From Strigamia acuminata (taxonomy: Eukaryota; Arthropoda; Chilopoda; Geophilomorpha; Linotaeniidae): a stretch of 64,000 nucleotides of DNA. How positions within the stretch are numbered: the stretch's first letter is position 1; every line of letters starts with the position of its first letter. The stretch covers positions 4,842,001 through 4,906,000 of the forward strand of contig OX442324.1 of assembly GCA_949358305.1 (NCBI GenBank), in the 5' to 3' direction. The position numbers and the translations under genes were made by a program. The notes below the pieces were generated by a model. That model worked only from the letters and a program-made list of their open reading frames with translations, did not search any database and was not told the origin of the DNA. Below are positions 35,001 through 45,000 of this stretch, one piece after another.

Positions 35001-37600
35001 GAGCCAGAAATCGCTCGCGGATTTTGTTTGCTATCGTGTGCTCGGGCGAGTCCTTTGCCTTCAATCTCAACAGGCGCTCCTCGTCTTTCTCCACCGACTC
35101 CGCGTAGCAAATCGCATTGAAACAGTCGTTGTTCAACTTTAAAGTGTTCTTGCGAAAAACGTTGCTGCTCCTAGCCGTCGGCTTACCCGTCACTTGCGCC
35201 TTCCCGGCCAGAACGTCGCTTCTGTAGCAGCAGAAATTCTGTCCTAGATTGTGATCTCCGCTCGGATTGTCGAACCACTTGCGGGTTTTCCCATCGTCCG
35301 ACGACTCGCTTCCAAACCCCTTCTTCACGCACTTTTCGATCTCTTCCACGACTCCGCGTGCTTCGAGCAGTATCTCGTCGTCCGACGAGCTCGAGTCGGA
35401 GTCCAAAAACTTCCACCTGCAGCGTCCCTCGTCGGTGGGCGGACTTGAGAGATCCAGAAGGTGGAGCGGCAAACGCAGATCCAATTCCGAAGAACTGCTG
35501 ACGGACGTTTGAAAAAAAGTGGCGGTTTTCGGTTCATCCATTGTGCCCTCCACGGACTGAGACTTGCAAAGAATTGAAGGGGTTACAGGATCTTTGGTGG
35601 TCAAGGGACAGGGACTTCCCGCGCGATACTTGGGGGTGGTTCGGGGGGTCGTGCGCAACAGGCAGCGTTTCAGGTTGGTTCTTGAGAACCGGGGAGATGT
35701 TACAAAGAGGGTTTCTAAGGTGCATGGGTAAAAATAGTTAAAAATCAAATTATAAAAACAAAAATTAAAATTGGGAATTTTCGACTAAAAAAAAACTAAA
35801 AAAAAAACTAAAAAATAAAAAAAACCTAAAAAAGGATTTGAAAAAGAAAAAAAAAATATTAATTATTCATTACAATTTAGTTTATACCTGGTTTTGGAGG
35901 CAATAACGGTGCATCGTTTAGACCACTCGAGTAATGGGTGACCGATTGTTTTTTCTGAATGGGCGATGCAGCCATCTAGAAAATGTTGAAATTCGGATGA
36001 GAAACATTTTTCCAAATCAACAAAAGCACAAGCAAAGACCATAAAAACCTTTCTGTCGGGAGGTGAGTCTTGCGTGGGTTTTAAACGAATTATTTCGTCC
36101 TGAAATATGTTACCTAATCCAACACCGCGAATAGGCTTTGGTTTGATTTCTTCTGCTCCTTCATTTGAAAACACTAATTAGCACGTTTGTTTTACGGCCG
36201 ATTTTTTCCTGCCGATATACTACCATCCTTGTTGGTTTTAGACGAAGGAACGCTTGCAGTCCTCTCGTTCACCTCTTCAACAAAATTGGAAGGAAAAACA
36301 CCCACACGACCATTCAAAACGCCTTTCCACCAGCCTTCTTCCACTTCTTCCAAAATCTCAATCGTATTATCCACGTCCAATTCCAACTCGTCTTCATTTA
36401 CAGGGGTGTAACTATAAATCACTCGACACTTGCGCTTTTTATCTTGTAAATAGTTGAGAAATAGGTTTTCAGTTACATTTTTCGACTAACAAACGTAGAG
36501 ATTCACCTTTCCGTAAAGGAATTCCATTTGTTTTACCGTCGGATGTTGAACTCTTTTCTTTGATGTTGAGCACCTACGAAAAGATAACGGCAACAAACGA
36601 AACTTTAATTTTAATAACAACAGAAAAGAATAGAAATAAATAAAAACAAATAAATAAAAGTGTCACATTTTTCGAATGTGCTAAACTACAAAACCACTAA
36701 TTACGAACTTTAGAAGCCAAACCAACATCCCGCCCCAGGAATTTATCGAATTAACATGAGAAAACAAAACTGTACGATAAAACTGTTGTGTACAATTTCC
36801 TACGGGATGTTGGTAATTTGTTTCCTGCCTTTGTGCAAACCCCAGTTGGAAATAAGAACGACCCTAATTCATGAATTGGGGCATCGTATTCATACATCAA
36901 ATGCAGTTTAATGAGTCACAAGCCAGAAAATAAACATGACAGAACAGAATTCATAAAATATGTTTGAGGTACTTAAACGAGTCTCCGACTCTAGAACTTT
37001 CGGATTTACCTTCACAAAATTATCGGGAAATACTCCGTGTTTTCCGTTTAATTTTCCTTCCCACCATCCTCCTTCTTTTTGAACCACGTGCGTTATTACT
37101 TCACCTGTTCGAAGGCTTAATTCGTCCACGTTTTCGGCGTCGTAATCATATTCAACTCGGGCTTCTACTTCAAAATATAAAATAATAAAAATCATTTAAC
37201 CGAATAAACACATCATTTTGCTAAATTAGCAAGAATATTCCAACGTAAAATAGATAAAACGATTTAGTACATAAAAATGAAACGTCGAAATCAACATTTT
37301 GACATTTAAGACAAAATTCGTTTCGTTCAGTCGATGTTTGATGAAAATTATAAAATCCATGAGTGTATTCTCCCGTAAATAACAATCTGATATAGTTTTC
37401 GACTCTTTTCCGAGTCAATCATCAGCTGTTTATTAATTTTAGGCTTACGACTAGGCCTCGACTTCTGCTTTCATTCGGAACTGTCAACATTAACGCATCA
37501 CCACTCACTTGCAGTGTATTTCTAAGCTAACTTACGTTTTATCAATCGTGCATACCAAAAAAATAAACTTTTCACAGTTTCACGATCGTTTCTTACCCAT
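17058..37600 (-). CDS. cindr: CIN85/CD2AP-family adaptor (cindr), three SH3 domains plus coiled coil
   Basis: This adaptor family links receptor endocytosis (Cbl), cell adhesion and cortical actin. About 14 coding exons give roughly 662 residues; human CIN85 has 665. Exon 1 holds only ATGG (37600-37597). SH3-A is at 37010-37167 ([34 protein letters not shown]), SH3-B at 36224-36442 ([33 protein letters not shown]), and the conserved GVGLGNIF motif at 36049-36173. A proline-rich exon at 35888-35975 ends LLPPKP. SH3-C is at 20125-20316 ([34 protein letters not shown]). [17 protein letters not shown] with a Thr tract (19219-19539) and [19 protein letters not shown] (about 18914-19030) follow, then exons at about 18550-18672, 17758-18000 and 17612-17698. 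The terminal coiled coil (17058-17212) reads [20 protein letters not shown]. The SH3-A/B part and the SH3-C part are separated by a 15.6-kb interval holding the giant exon described separately. The symbol is by family. Confidence 0.92.
19310..19425 (-). repeat. Coding microsatellite giving a Thr-rich tract in cindr
   Basis: A run of GTT/GTG and GAT/GAC triplets on the plus strand reads in the minus frame as about 20 threonines interrupted by alanines, within a Ser/Thr-rich linker. It lies in the exon that also carries the SH3-binding proline motifs and is likely length-polymorphic. Confidence 0.85.
19618..19903. mobile_element. MITE-like element with ~29-bp terminal inverted repeats, in a cindr intron
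   Basis: The left end TACCGTATCGCCCCGTTTAA and the following ACGCCCGGG match the reverse complement of the right end, which reads TACCGTACCGCCCTGTTTAA then ACGCCCGGG, with two mismatches in 29 bases. The 286-base element is much richer in GC than its surroundings. Inside are two near-identical copies of CCGATTTTTTGCA. No ORF for a transposase is present, so it is non-autonomous. A short A-rich target duplication is possible but ambiguous. It lies between the exons at 19954-20049 and 19219-19539, outside coding sequence. Confidence 0.85.
20535..20540 (-). terminator. Poly(A) signal after the giant exon
   Basis: TTTATT on the plus strand is AATAAA on the minus strand, about 350 bases downstream of the giant exon's stop codon and about 220 bases before the SH3-C exon. 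It would allow the giant exon to be a terminal exon. Confidence 0.5.
20890..35714 (-). CDS. Giant single exon, probable alternative terminal exon of cindr (about 4,940 codons)
   Basis: One frame stays open for 14.8 kb and ends in TAG at 20890-20892. An acceptor CACCTTAG lies directly before 35714. Joining it to the phase-1 donor of the exon at 35888-35975 (CCAG|GTATAA) continues the frame as [16 protein letters not shown], giving a protein of 5,161 residues with SH3-A, SH3-B and this tail. If it is instead a nested gene, the best start is ATG 35541 ([22 protein letters not shown] context), giving 4,883 residues. No enzyme or globular domain is recognised. The chain is Ser/Lys/Pro/Cys-rich with successive repeat zones: poly-Lys (33330-33720), Gly-Pro (about 33040), SSKKTT(A/P)E units (32480-32755), Arg-Asp (30147-30240), Lys-Ser-Pro units (26110-27180), a 13-residue unit (25880-26110), a 17-residue unit (23144-23689) and RxCSV motifs near the C-terminus. 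Reading as a real gene is secure; the splice link is inference. Confidence 0.8.
23144..23689 (-). repeat. Coding tandem repeat: 51-bp unit, about 11 copies
   Basis: Consecutive 51-base units in the giant exon encode 17 residues each with consensus [17 protein letters not shown]. The DNA copies are very similar. Each unit carries two cysteines, a TKKP basic patch and SP dipeptides. Confidence 0.95.
25880..26110 (-). repeat. Coding tandem repeat: 39-bp unit, about 6 copies
   Basis: Units encode 13 residues of the form RK(C/V/F)DTEEPKHS in the giant exon. DNA identity among neighbours is high. The region is highly charged, with alternating basic and acidic residues. Confidence 0.9.
26110..27180 (-). 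repeat. Degenerate KSP-type repeat zone in the giant exon
   Basis: About 35 loosely periodic units have the pattern MKSPRKSDKxE / [11 protein letters not shown], in blocks of 11 to 13 residues. Lys-Ser-Pro repeats of this kind are known from neurofilament tails, where they are phosphorylated. Resemblance is compositional and does not show homology. Confidence 0.85.
30147..30243 (-). repeat. Coding Arg-Asp/Arg-Glu microsatellite
   Basis: A CTCGAT hexamer run on the plus strand reads in the minus frame as [14 protein letters not shown] and similar alternation over about 32 residues. Alternating RD/RE tracts occur in RNA-binding and cytoskeletal proteins. Here it is one of several simple tracts in the giant exon. 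Confidence 0.9.
32480..32755 (-). repeat. Coding repeat: ~60-bp unit, about 5 copies (SAVSSKKTT)
   Basis: Units of about 20 residues with core SAVSSKKT(T/A/I) followed by (A/Q/P)EGDKYELQK repeat five times in the giant exon, with length variation of one residue between copies. Confidence 0.9.
33037..33074 (-). repeat. Coding Gly-Pro hexanucleotide repeat
   Basis: A GGTCCA run on the plus strand gives [12 protein letters not shown] in the minus frame, just downstream of the Lys-rich zone. Confidence 0.9.
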
Positions 37601-38010
37601 GATCTCGTCCGAAAACTTATCGAAACTCAAAAATAACAGCCCGAGTTCGGAACACCTTTCAATTCACTTCCATAAGTGACGGCGAAGAGTAGGAACGGAC
37701 ACGAAAAGGCTCTTGAATGTTACTCGTAGAAATTCTTAATCAACCATTTAAATTTCCGGAAAATTTTCGAGTTGCATTAAATGTTTTTTACTATTTACTA
37801 ATTTCAAAGTAGATTTAGACAATGGAATGCGTTATTAACGCATTCGCTTATTCTTTTAATTGACCGATCAGAAAATTAGTTTGTCTAAAATCTCTGCTAC
37901 GGAGTTATGACGTCTGCCCTGAAGAACTTTCCGGCAAAATCGGAGTGGATTGCCTGAACCGTGCCTCGTTGCGGTCTCAAATTACTTCTCACATTATTAT
38001 TGAAACAAAA
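37601..38010. promoter_or_regulatory. Divergent promoter cindr / CHORDC1, with a heat-shock-element-like site
   Basis: Only 410 bases separate the two start codons, so the regulatory region is presumably shared. At 37754-37768 the string TTCCGGAAAATTTTC contains a perfect TTCnnGAA pair followed by an offset TTC. This resembles a heat shock element. CHORDC1 is an Hsp90 co-chaperone known to be heat-inducible in animals, which makes the site plausible. Confidence 0.45.
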
Positions 38011-39091
38011 ATGACAGAAGCATCGAAGCTTATTCAATGTTTTAACAAGGGCTGTAGCCAACTTTACGATCCCGAGAAAAACCACGCTGGTAAAATCAAC
38101 CAAACTTCGAAAATTATGTAATTTCCATCTTTTCTTTTTTCTTTTCGTTTCTAGAAGCGTGTACCTTTCATCCGGGAGATCCGTTTTTCCACGATGCTTA
38201 TAAGGGATGGGCCTGTTGCAATAAAAAGTGTACCGATTTCACCGAGTTTTTGAACATCAAAGTAAATTTCATTTTTATTTTCGTCTTGAAGCGAACCGAA
38301 ATAAAATTTGTAAACACTATTTAAATTTAGGGTTGCACCAAATCGTTTCATAATAATGTGAAGCCGCCCGAGCCGGAAAAACCTCTGGTAGATAAGAGTA
38401 AAAAAGATGAGGTAAAATATTCGGAAATAATAAAAAAAATCAATATCGATATTGATTTAGGGAAATTAATCTTTAGGTGATTGAGTACCGTGCACCACTT
38501 CCGAAGTTTAATGAACGTTTACCTAGGCCGAGTGAGAATGTACCGATGGTGAAATTGGCCATTACAACCGCTGGTTCATTGGAGAAGTATTTGGAAAAGT
38601 TGAAACTAGATCCCGTCAAAGCAGGTTAATAATCGTGCAATCAAGTTAGACGAGATTTTTTTTTTTTTTTTTATTTTTTTTTTGTGTCTTATATTTTTTT
38701 TGTGGTTTGTTTTAGAAATAAATGAGTTGCAAACAGGTGTAGTTGTAGGCACCAGTTGTAAAAACAGTGGTTGTAGAAAGGTATATACACAATTTGTATC
38801 ATTTTTAATGCTTTTAAAATAGTTTAACGTTAATTTATTGTAAACAGACGTATGAAAATGCGGAGAGTAACGCTGATTCGTGTGTTTACCATTCTGGAAT
38901 ACCAATATTTCATGAAGGGTATTTTAAAACCATACAACCTTAAAAGTTTAACATTCAAAACTAACAGATATTCATTATAGTTTAAAATATTGGACGTGTT
39001 GCCTGAAAAAAACCACTGATTTTAACAGTTTTCTTGAACAAGTTGGTTGCACCAATGGAAACCACGTTTGGATCAAACAAGAGGTTTTTTA

Positions 39092-39122
<31 letters not shown>

Positions 39123-39491
39123 TAAAAAAAAAATAAAATAATAAATAAAATAAATAAATCATTTGATTTACTGAAATGAAATATTTTTCAGAGCGCTCAC
39201 AAAAAGAACGATTGTCGTTACGATTGGCATCAAACTGGAAGTCATGTATTTATTTCTCTGTACACGAAGGGCGTTTTACCAGATAAATGCCTGATAGAAG
39301 CGAATTCTGTTAAATTAAAATTGTACATACAAAGTGCCGACGGATTTGTTTATGACAACGAGTTTGCTTTATTTGGCATTATAAATGTAGACAACAGCCT
39401 CGTTACAATGTCTGCTACTAAAGTTGAAGTTAAACTGAAGAAAGCAGAGCCGTTGTCGTGGCAAAAGTTAACCGTAGTTGAAAATGCATGA
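38011..39491 (+). CDS. CHORDC1: CHORD and CS domain protein, Hsp90 co-chaperone (CHORDC1/morgana)
   Basis: Eight exons (38011-38089, 38155-38261, 38331-38411, 38477-38624, 38716-38780, 38848-38918, 38981-39083, 39192-39491) join in frame to 317 residues plus stop; human CHORDC1 has 332. Residues about 8-65 form the first zinc-binding CHORD domain ([46 protein letters not shown]). A second CHORD domain follows at about 150-210 ([47 protein letters not shown]). The C-terminal third is a CS domain as in p23 and SGT1 ([36 protein letters not shown]). The protein binds Hsp90 and restrains ROCK kinases and centrosome duplication in animals. The start is the first Met before the first CHORD. Its 3' end meets the convergent T-box gene with only 96 bases between stop codons. 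Confidence 0.96.
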
Positions 39492-39542
39492 TAAAACTGT
39501 TACTGATGTACAAGGGCCTGGCAATATGCATCAATTTGAGTT

Positions 39543-39548
39543 AATAAA
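39543..39548 (+). terminator. Poly(A) signal for CHORDC1
   Basis: AATAAA lies 51 bases after the CHORDC1 stop codon and 39 bases before the T-box stop codon on the other strand. Confidence 0.6.
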
Positions 39549-39587
39549 AAAATTCACAAAGTATTGATACTTTTTTGTTTTGTTTTA

Positions 39588-42063
39588 CTACACGTTGGGT
39601 AAATGATACACACCAGTTAATCTATTTTGTCTGGCCGTCGACTCTTCATTTGGCCATTCGGAGTTTGCCCTGAACGGTAGCCACGGCATAACAGGCCGTC
39701 CTAATCTTGTAACGTTGTTGAGAGACCAAGGAACACTGGAATATGGGAGTGATGAAGTCTGAATTTGTGGCATTGGCCACGCAGCAGGCGCAGATTCATT
39801 ACTATCTAATTTGCTTGCTAAAATCGTCGGACTTAACCACATTAATCGATGGTTTGACCTTTGTAAATGGTAAGGAAGTGAAGAAAATCGTTCTATTGAG
39901 ATTGGCGGTGGGTGGTGTTGAAAAGCTGAAGTTGAAGTTGTTTGTTCTTCGTTTCCAGAAACTATGAGTCAAATTGAACGTAATTAATTATCCAGTAAGG
40001 AAAAATATTGTAATTAGCGATGAAGTGTTGTTACCCATGTGTAAACTAGGTCTGAATGCTGCGTCATTATTTTTATACGACGTGGAAGCTGATTCTTCCG
40101 TTGACTCCCTTTGAAAAGAAAATTACATTTTAATTATTTTATGGTACTTTAATCGGATTTTTTTCTTAGATTTTCCACTTGATATTTTTTTTATGGCGCT
40201 GTAAAGTTTACCTGGTTTTTGTTGCCTCTCGGAATCCTTTGGCAAACGGATTGCTTGCAATTTTTAGTCGAGTAATCTAGGACACATGCAAGAGAATATA
40301 AATATTTAAATGTCTATATCTATATATAAGTATATTTTTTGTGCAATGTAGAACGCTTGCCAAAAGTGAGATTTTTTTTTTAAGTTGTTTCTTTGTTTTT
40401 CTTTAGGTTATTACTCACTTTCGTGGTATTTAAGCCCGCATAAAAACTATTCCCATAATAAAAGTGAAAAAATTGAATAGATTAGGCCTACTTTGCTCAA
40501 GTTTGTTTATCGTTTGCCCCTAGAGCTTCGCTGCGCTTCAGTAAAAATGGACTGACTATTTCGAAATGTATTTTCAATGTTCGAATCAATTTTTTTTTAC
40601 GACGATATTCATGCAGGAAACTCGTTTTCCAATAAATATAAATTTGTCAAAGTCAGCATTGGCAAAAATATGTATATTTAGAAAACGGATAATCCATATT
40701 TCAAATTGTTGGCCAATAGTTATAAAACCCGGAAATCTTTACTTGCTATGGTCAATAAAGGAAAAAAAAAAAAAAAAAAAAAAAAAAACAATTTCAACAT
40801 TTTTATTTTGGCTTCCAACTAATTTTCATTCGCACATCCGGTAGGTAATTAATTTTTTTTGAAAGCACTAATCTCAACACAAAAACGACACAAAAACTCA
40901 AAATTTTCACCCAAAGTTCGTATTTGTTCCCCAAAAGCCAATTTTCCATCTCAAAAAACTGAATTCTTGTATCTGAATTGTGCGAAAACAACAGTATGAA
41001 CCTAAATTTGAAAGTTGGCCAGAGGACCGTCAAACGGAGAAGAGTGTGATATAACTTGAAAAAACTTCCCTACCTGTTGATTCTGGTACGCAGTTACAGT
41101 TGTGAATGACGTTTCATTGAATATAAAAGTAGTTGATTTCTTCAGATCCAAATGAACTGTTTGATTACTCTCAGACTTTTGAATATGAATCCGAGGCTGA
41201 TATTTGTGCATCGAATGCAACGATACCTGAAATTAATCCTACCTAAGTGAGAATTGGACAGGTTTCCATTTATTTCTCACCTGTCCTCTAATAAGTGGAC
41301 GTCGGTTATTGGTTAATTTGAGGCGATCAAAAGTTACCGCTCCTTGCCCCATCCAGCTGCGGCCCGGAGCAGGTGATTCTTGATGCACGTAGATGTTGTG
41401 GGAGGGCGGCGGATCACCCGAACCGGCTACCATCCACTGAGAACTATGATACACGTAGCGGTAACGCTTATCGTCCAAGGGCACGACATCAAGCCACACG
41501 TTGTAGAACGAATCGGCATCTAATCCTGACACGCGGATCTTAAGAGATGGAAACATGCGTCTAGAGAAAAATACAAATAAAAACAAAAACATTTTTAAAA
41601 TATGGATTGAGTGAGTTACTCACCTGCCTGCTTTGGTTATAATCATCTCTGTACCTAATTTGAAAAACTGTTGCCACAATTCCCGACCACACAACTCTAC
41701 AGTGATTCCGCCAATCTCCAAAACTCCTGCCGTCAAAGGGGTTTCAACTCCCGCCAAGGATTCGGGTGAATGTGCGGGACTTGGTTCACTCAAATTAGAA
41801 TCTGTTTTTAAATTAATTATTTTTTATATGAAAAAGAAAAAGAAGAAAAGTTTTAAATTGTTTAGCTGGATTTGTTTGAAAAGTAATTCCAAAAGTTGCA
41901 TTCTGAATGAAAACTAAATATATTTAGTTTTTAGTTTTTACAAAAGTTTATAATCAATTTTCCTACCTGATGAAGAAGGCGAAATTGCAGCAGCATCCAC
42001 TCTATCTTGAAGCAGCGCCTCAACGGAGAACGCTCTTGCACGCGTGCTCAACTCTGAGGCCAT
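39588..42063 (-). CDS. T-box transcription factor, Tbx15/18/22-like
   Basis: Seven exons (41967-42063, 41624-41801, 41281-41560, 41074-41226, 40212-40276, 40035-40108, 39588-39961) join in consistent phase to 406 residues plus stop. Exon 1 gives MASELSTRARAFSVEALLQ, where FSVEALL is an eh1-like Groucho-binding motif typical of the Tbx15/18/22 N-terminus. The T-box spans exons 2-5: ELWQQFFKLGTEMIITKAGR, RMFPSLKIRVSGLD, KRYRYVYHSSQWMVAG, FDRLKLTNN, SMHKYQPRIHI, FTTVTAYQNQQ, ITRLKIASNPFAKGFRE. The tail is short, with no recognised activation domain. The DNA-binding core is divergent between LKLTNN and SMHKYQPR, where the usual DxxGHIIL is replaced by PLIRGQVSL. Tbx1 or Tbx20 affinity cannot be excluded. 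Upstream is a large gene-poor region, as expected for a developmental regulator. Confidence 0.9.
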
Positions 42064-45000
42064 CAAGCGTCCAACTGACCATCACTGCTAAAGGTGGTGA
42101 ACTCACCACCACCATCACCCCCTCCCTCTACATTGATGTCAAATCGCAGGTGTCGCTACGCAAACAACACTAGAAATTAAATTTAAACTAATTAACTCGC
42201 ATAAAGTAACCAACACACGTTTTTGCGTCAATGGTCCCATTGAAAATAAATACAATTAGAATTGACCTTTTTTTTAAAATTTTATTTAATTTGAGATTTT
42301 GGCTCCGTAAAAAATGAGAAAAATTAAATCACGCGTGTAAAAATCTGTCTGCTCACAGTGGTACAACCAATAATTATTCAATTAAGTTAATTTTTAAGTT
42401 GCGTATCGTGGAAACTGAAAGAAATCAGAAAAGTCACGCGAATTGTATAAACAATCGCGAAAATTACATGGGCGCCATCAACTGGCAAAAGAGTAAAAAG
42501 CTACCAACTGCACAAAATTAATGATGTACTTTTCCTGTTCATTTTTCACCTAAGCCACACCCTTTAAGACCAACTGTGAAGAATCCCACGTGCTACTAAT
42601 GTCGGTGCGCAATTACACTTAGAGGTGAACTAACTGATGACGTCACACGGGAAAATCATCTTTCCAGTTGGACATTTCTGAAGAACCCTTTTGAAGCCTT
42701 GGGAAACGTCGTAAATAAAATAAAGCACAGGAAATGAATTGACTGCTTTTTATACTTTATTATGTTTTAATTTGGTTGCCAGGGTGGTGTCAAATAAAGT
42801 ATGGGATATGCAATCACAATCGACAGATTTCTCTCAACGTAAATGCCAATATAATTGGTTTTATATTAGATTAGGATTTGACACCAATGTGTTAATGATC
42901 TCTCACCATTTTCGAGGTGATAACTGCTTTGCAGCATGAAACCTTTTTTCTTTTTCTTTCTTTCTTTTTTTTTTGAACCGGATGTTAATTCATTAATGCT
43001 ACAACTTAAAAAAATGCAACTTAAACTACACAATTATAATTGCTAGCACAATTTTTCCATTTTTTGTTGAATTTTATTTTTTGTTTTTTATTATTCATTT
43101 TTGTCAATAATTTTTCTCAAAGTCAATTTGGATTAAAAATAATGTCTGTGAACTTTGTGAGCAAAAACAGAACGTTTAATTATATGAAAATAAATTAGAA
43201 AAATAAATACCAGACTTACAAAGTGCTAATTTAGAGAAGAAAAATCGCGTGTCTTTTTTTGTTATTACAATTTTTTTTTTAAATTAAATAATTAACATTT
43301 CTTCTTTTCTTGTTTTCTTCTTCAGCCATTAGTGTTTAAATTGTAAGGCAAAAATTGACTACAAAAACTCAGTAAAAACACAATTTTTTTGTGTTCCATT
43401 GAATACATATTCACTTTGACTCTGAAAAAATGGATTTCCTTTGCAAGAAAAAACATTGTTGCTTTAGGACAAGCAACAAGAAGACAAATTCTACAAATTA
43501 TATACCATGTTGTCTAGTCCAAACCACCTAGGCAGACCTATTTCACAACTTCACACTTTTTTGCCATTTGATTTACTCAGGCAGGCGTATGGAATTATAT
43601 ATCAATGAGTAAATGCGCATTGTTCCACTTCCACATGACAAGAAACAAACAAAATGTCATCTTCTTTATGCTTTAGAAAGTTTTAAACATAGGAATTGAC
43701 TTTAATTGAACAGTTCGCGACTGATTCGTGTAATTTCGTTGAGGAAGAGACTCGCATTCATCACTCGGCCGCTTGCAATTAGGTGACAAAGTGCGGAATG
43801 TTGCAATTTGTCGTGCAAACTACGTGAAAAATTCTCGTATAAACGCAAATAGAAAACGGATGTGACGTCAACTCACCTCTTTTTTCATGCATTATTTTAA
43901 ATTCTGTGCAATTTTAATGATAAAAAATCTTCATGTTGAGATTAGTGAAGCTCTGCTGGGCCTAGATAATGTGCAAAACGCGAGTTGAAGGTTTTATTTT
44001 TTTGTCATGACGCTTAATTTAAGGCTGAAAATCGTTTGTCTTCTCCTTCTGCGCTCGACTGCGCGACTTCTAGATGAACAGATAGTTAACTTCCCAGAAG
44101 GAATCAACCACATTTCCGGGAAGCCTCATCTCACCTGCATGAGTACTAAATCCCCAAAAAAACATCTGCTGAAATGCTTAAAAAATTATTGTTTAATTGT
44201 TAAGGTCCGCGGACAAATTTCAAAGTTAGACAACACCGAAAAACACCTCTAATTACATCTTTCGACACCATTTCTCGTGTCTCCAACTCCATCACTAGTT
44301 GGCAGCAATCTGTGCATTGCAGCAAAGCCAACGGGGCAGCGCCGTATAAGCTATGCTGTATATAACGCAATGACGGTTTTCTTTTGTTTTTAATTTAATT
44401 TAAGAAAATCCCACGAATAAAACAAGGTAACACTTTCCATGCTGAGTAAGACTAAGGCGATTTGCGATTTGGTCAATAGCGTCAGCAGTAGGGCTTGTTA
44501 CCGGAAATGGACTAAAGATAAGATTTTAATAACAGCTAATTAAGGTGAAGCAGAACTACGCAATTATCAAACGACATTGACAAAAGATAATGTTTTTCAT
44601 TCCCTTTTGAATTTTACTGCTGTTTTTTTTATGTTTATCTTGCTTTATCTTCAAATTAAAAGATGAGAAATATTTAATAATATATGTAAACGAAATGTCA
44701 ACGCTTCCCCTTTGCTTTTTTTGACGGAGTTTGAATCTTGTGGTCGCAGCTAGACGATGTTTAGCCGCACGACAACGCAAATGTCCCATCAGTGTCACGT
44801 GTAATATTGTTAGATCACAACGAAAATTATTTCAAAATTCTTCTTTTATTTCATTTTATTTTATTACATTTATTTTTTTTTCAAATATGATTCACATCAC
44901 GTATAACTTTAACCAAAGAGGAAAATTTGATAAGGAAAAAGTTGATTTCGTTTACTTCCTTCTGAGTGACGCTAATCTTGTGAAAAGTTTTCAAAAGGGT

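Noticed and set aside
34375-35142. 255-codon plus-strand ORF opposite the giant exon
   Set aside because: It is the antisense shadow of strongly structured minus-strand coding sequence. It is His/Val/Arg-rich with no start context, motif or splice evidence.
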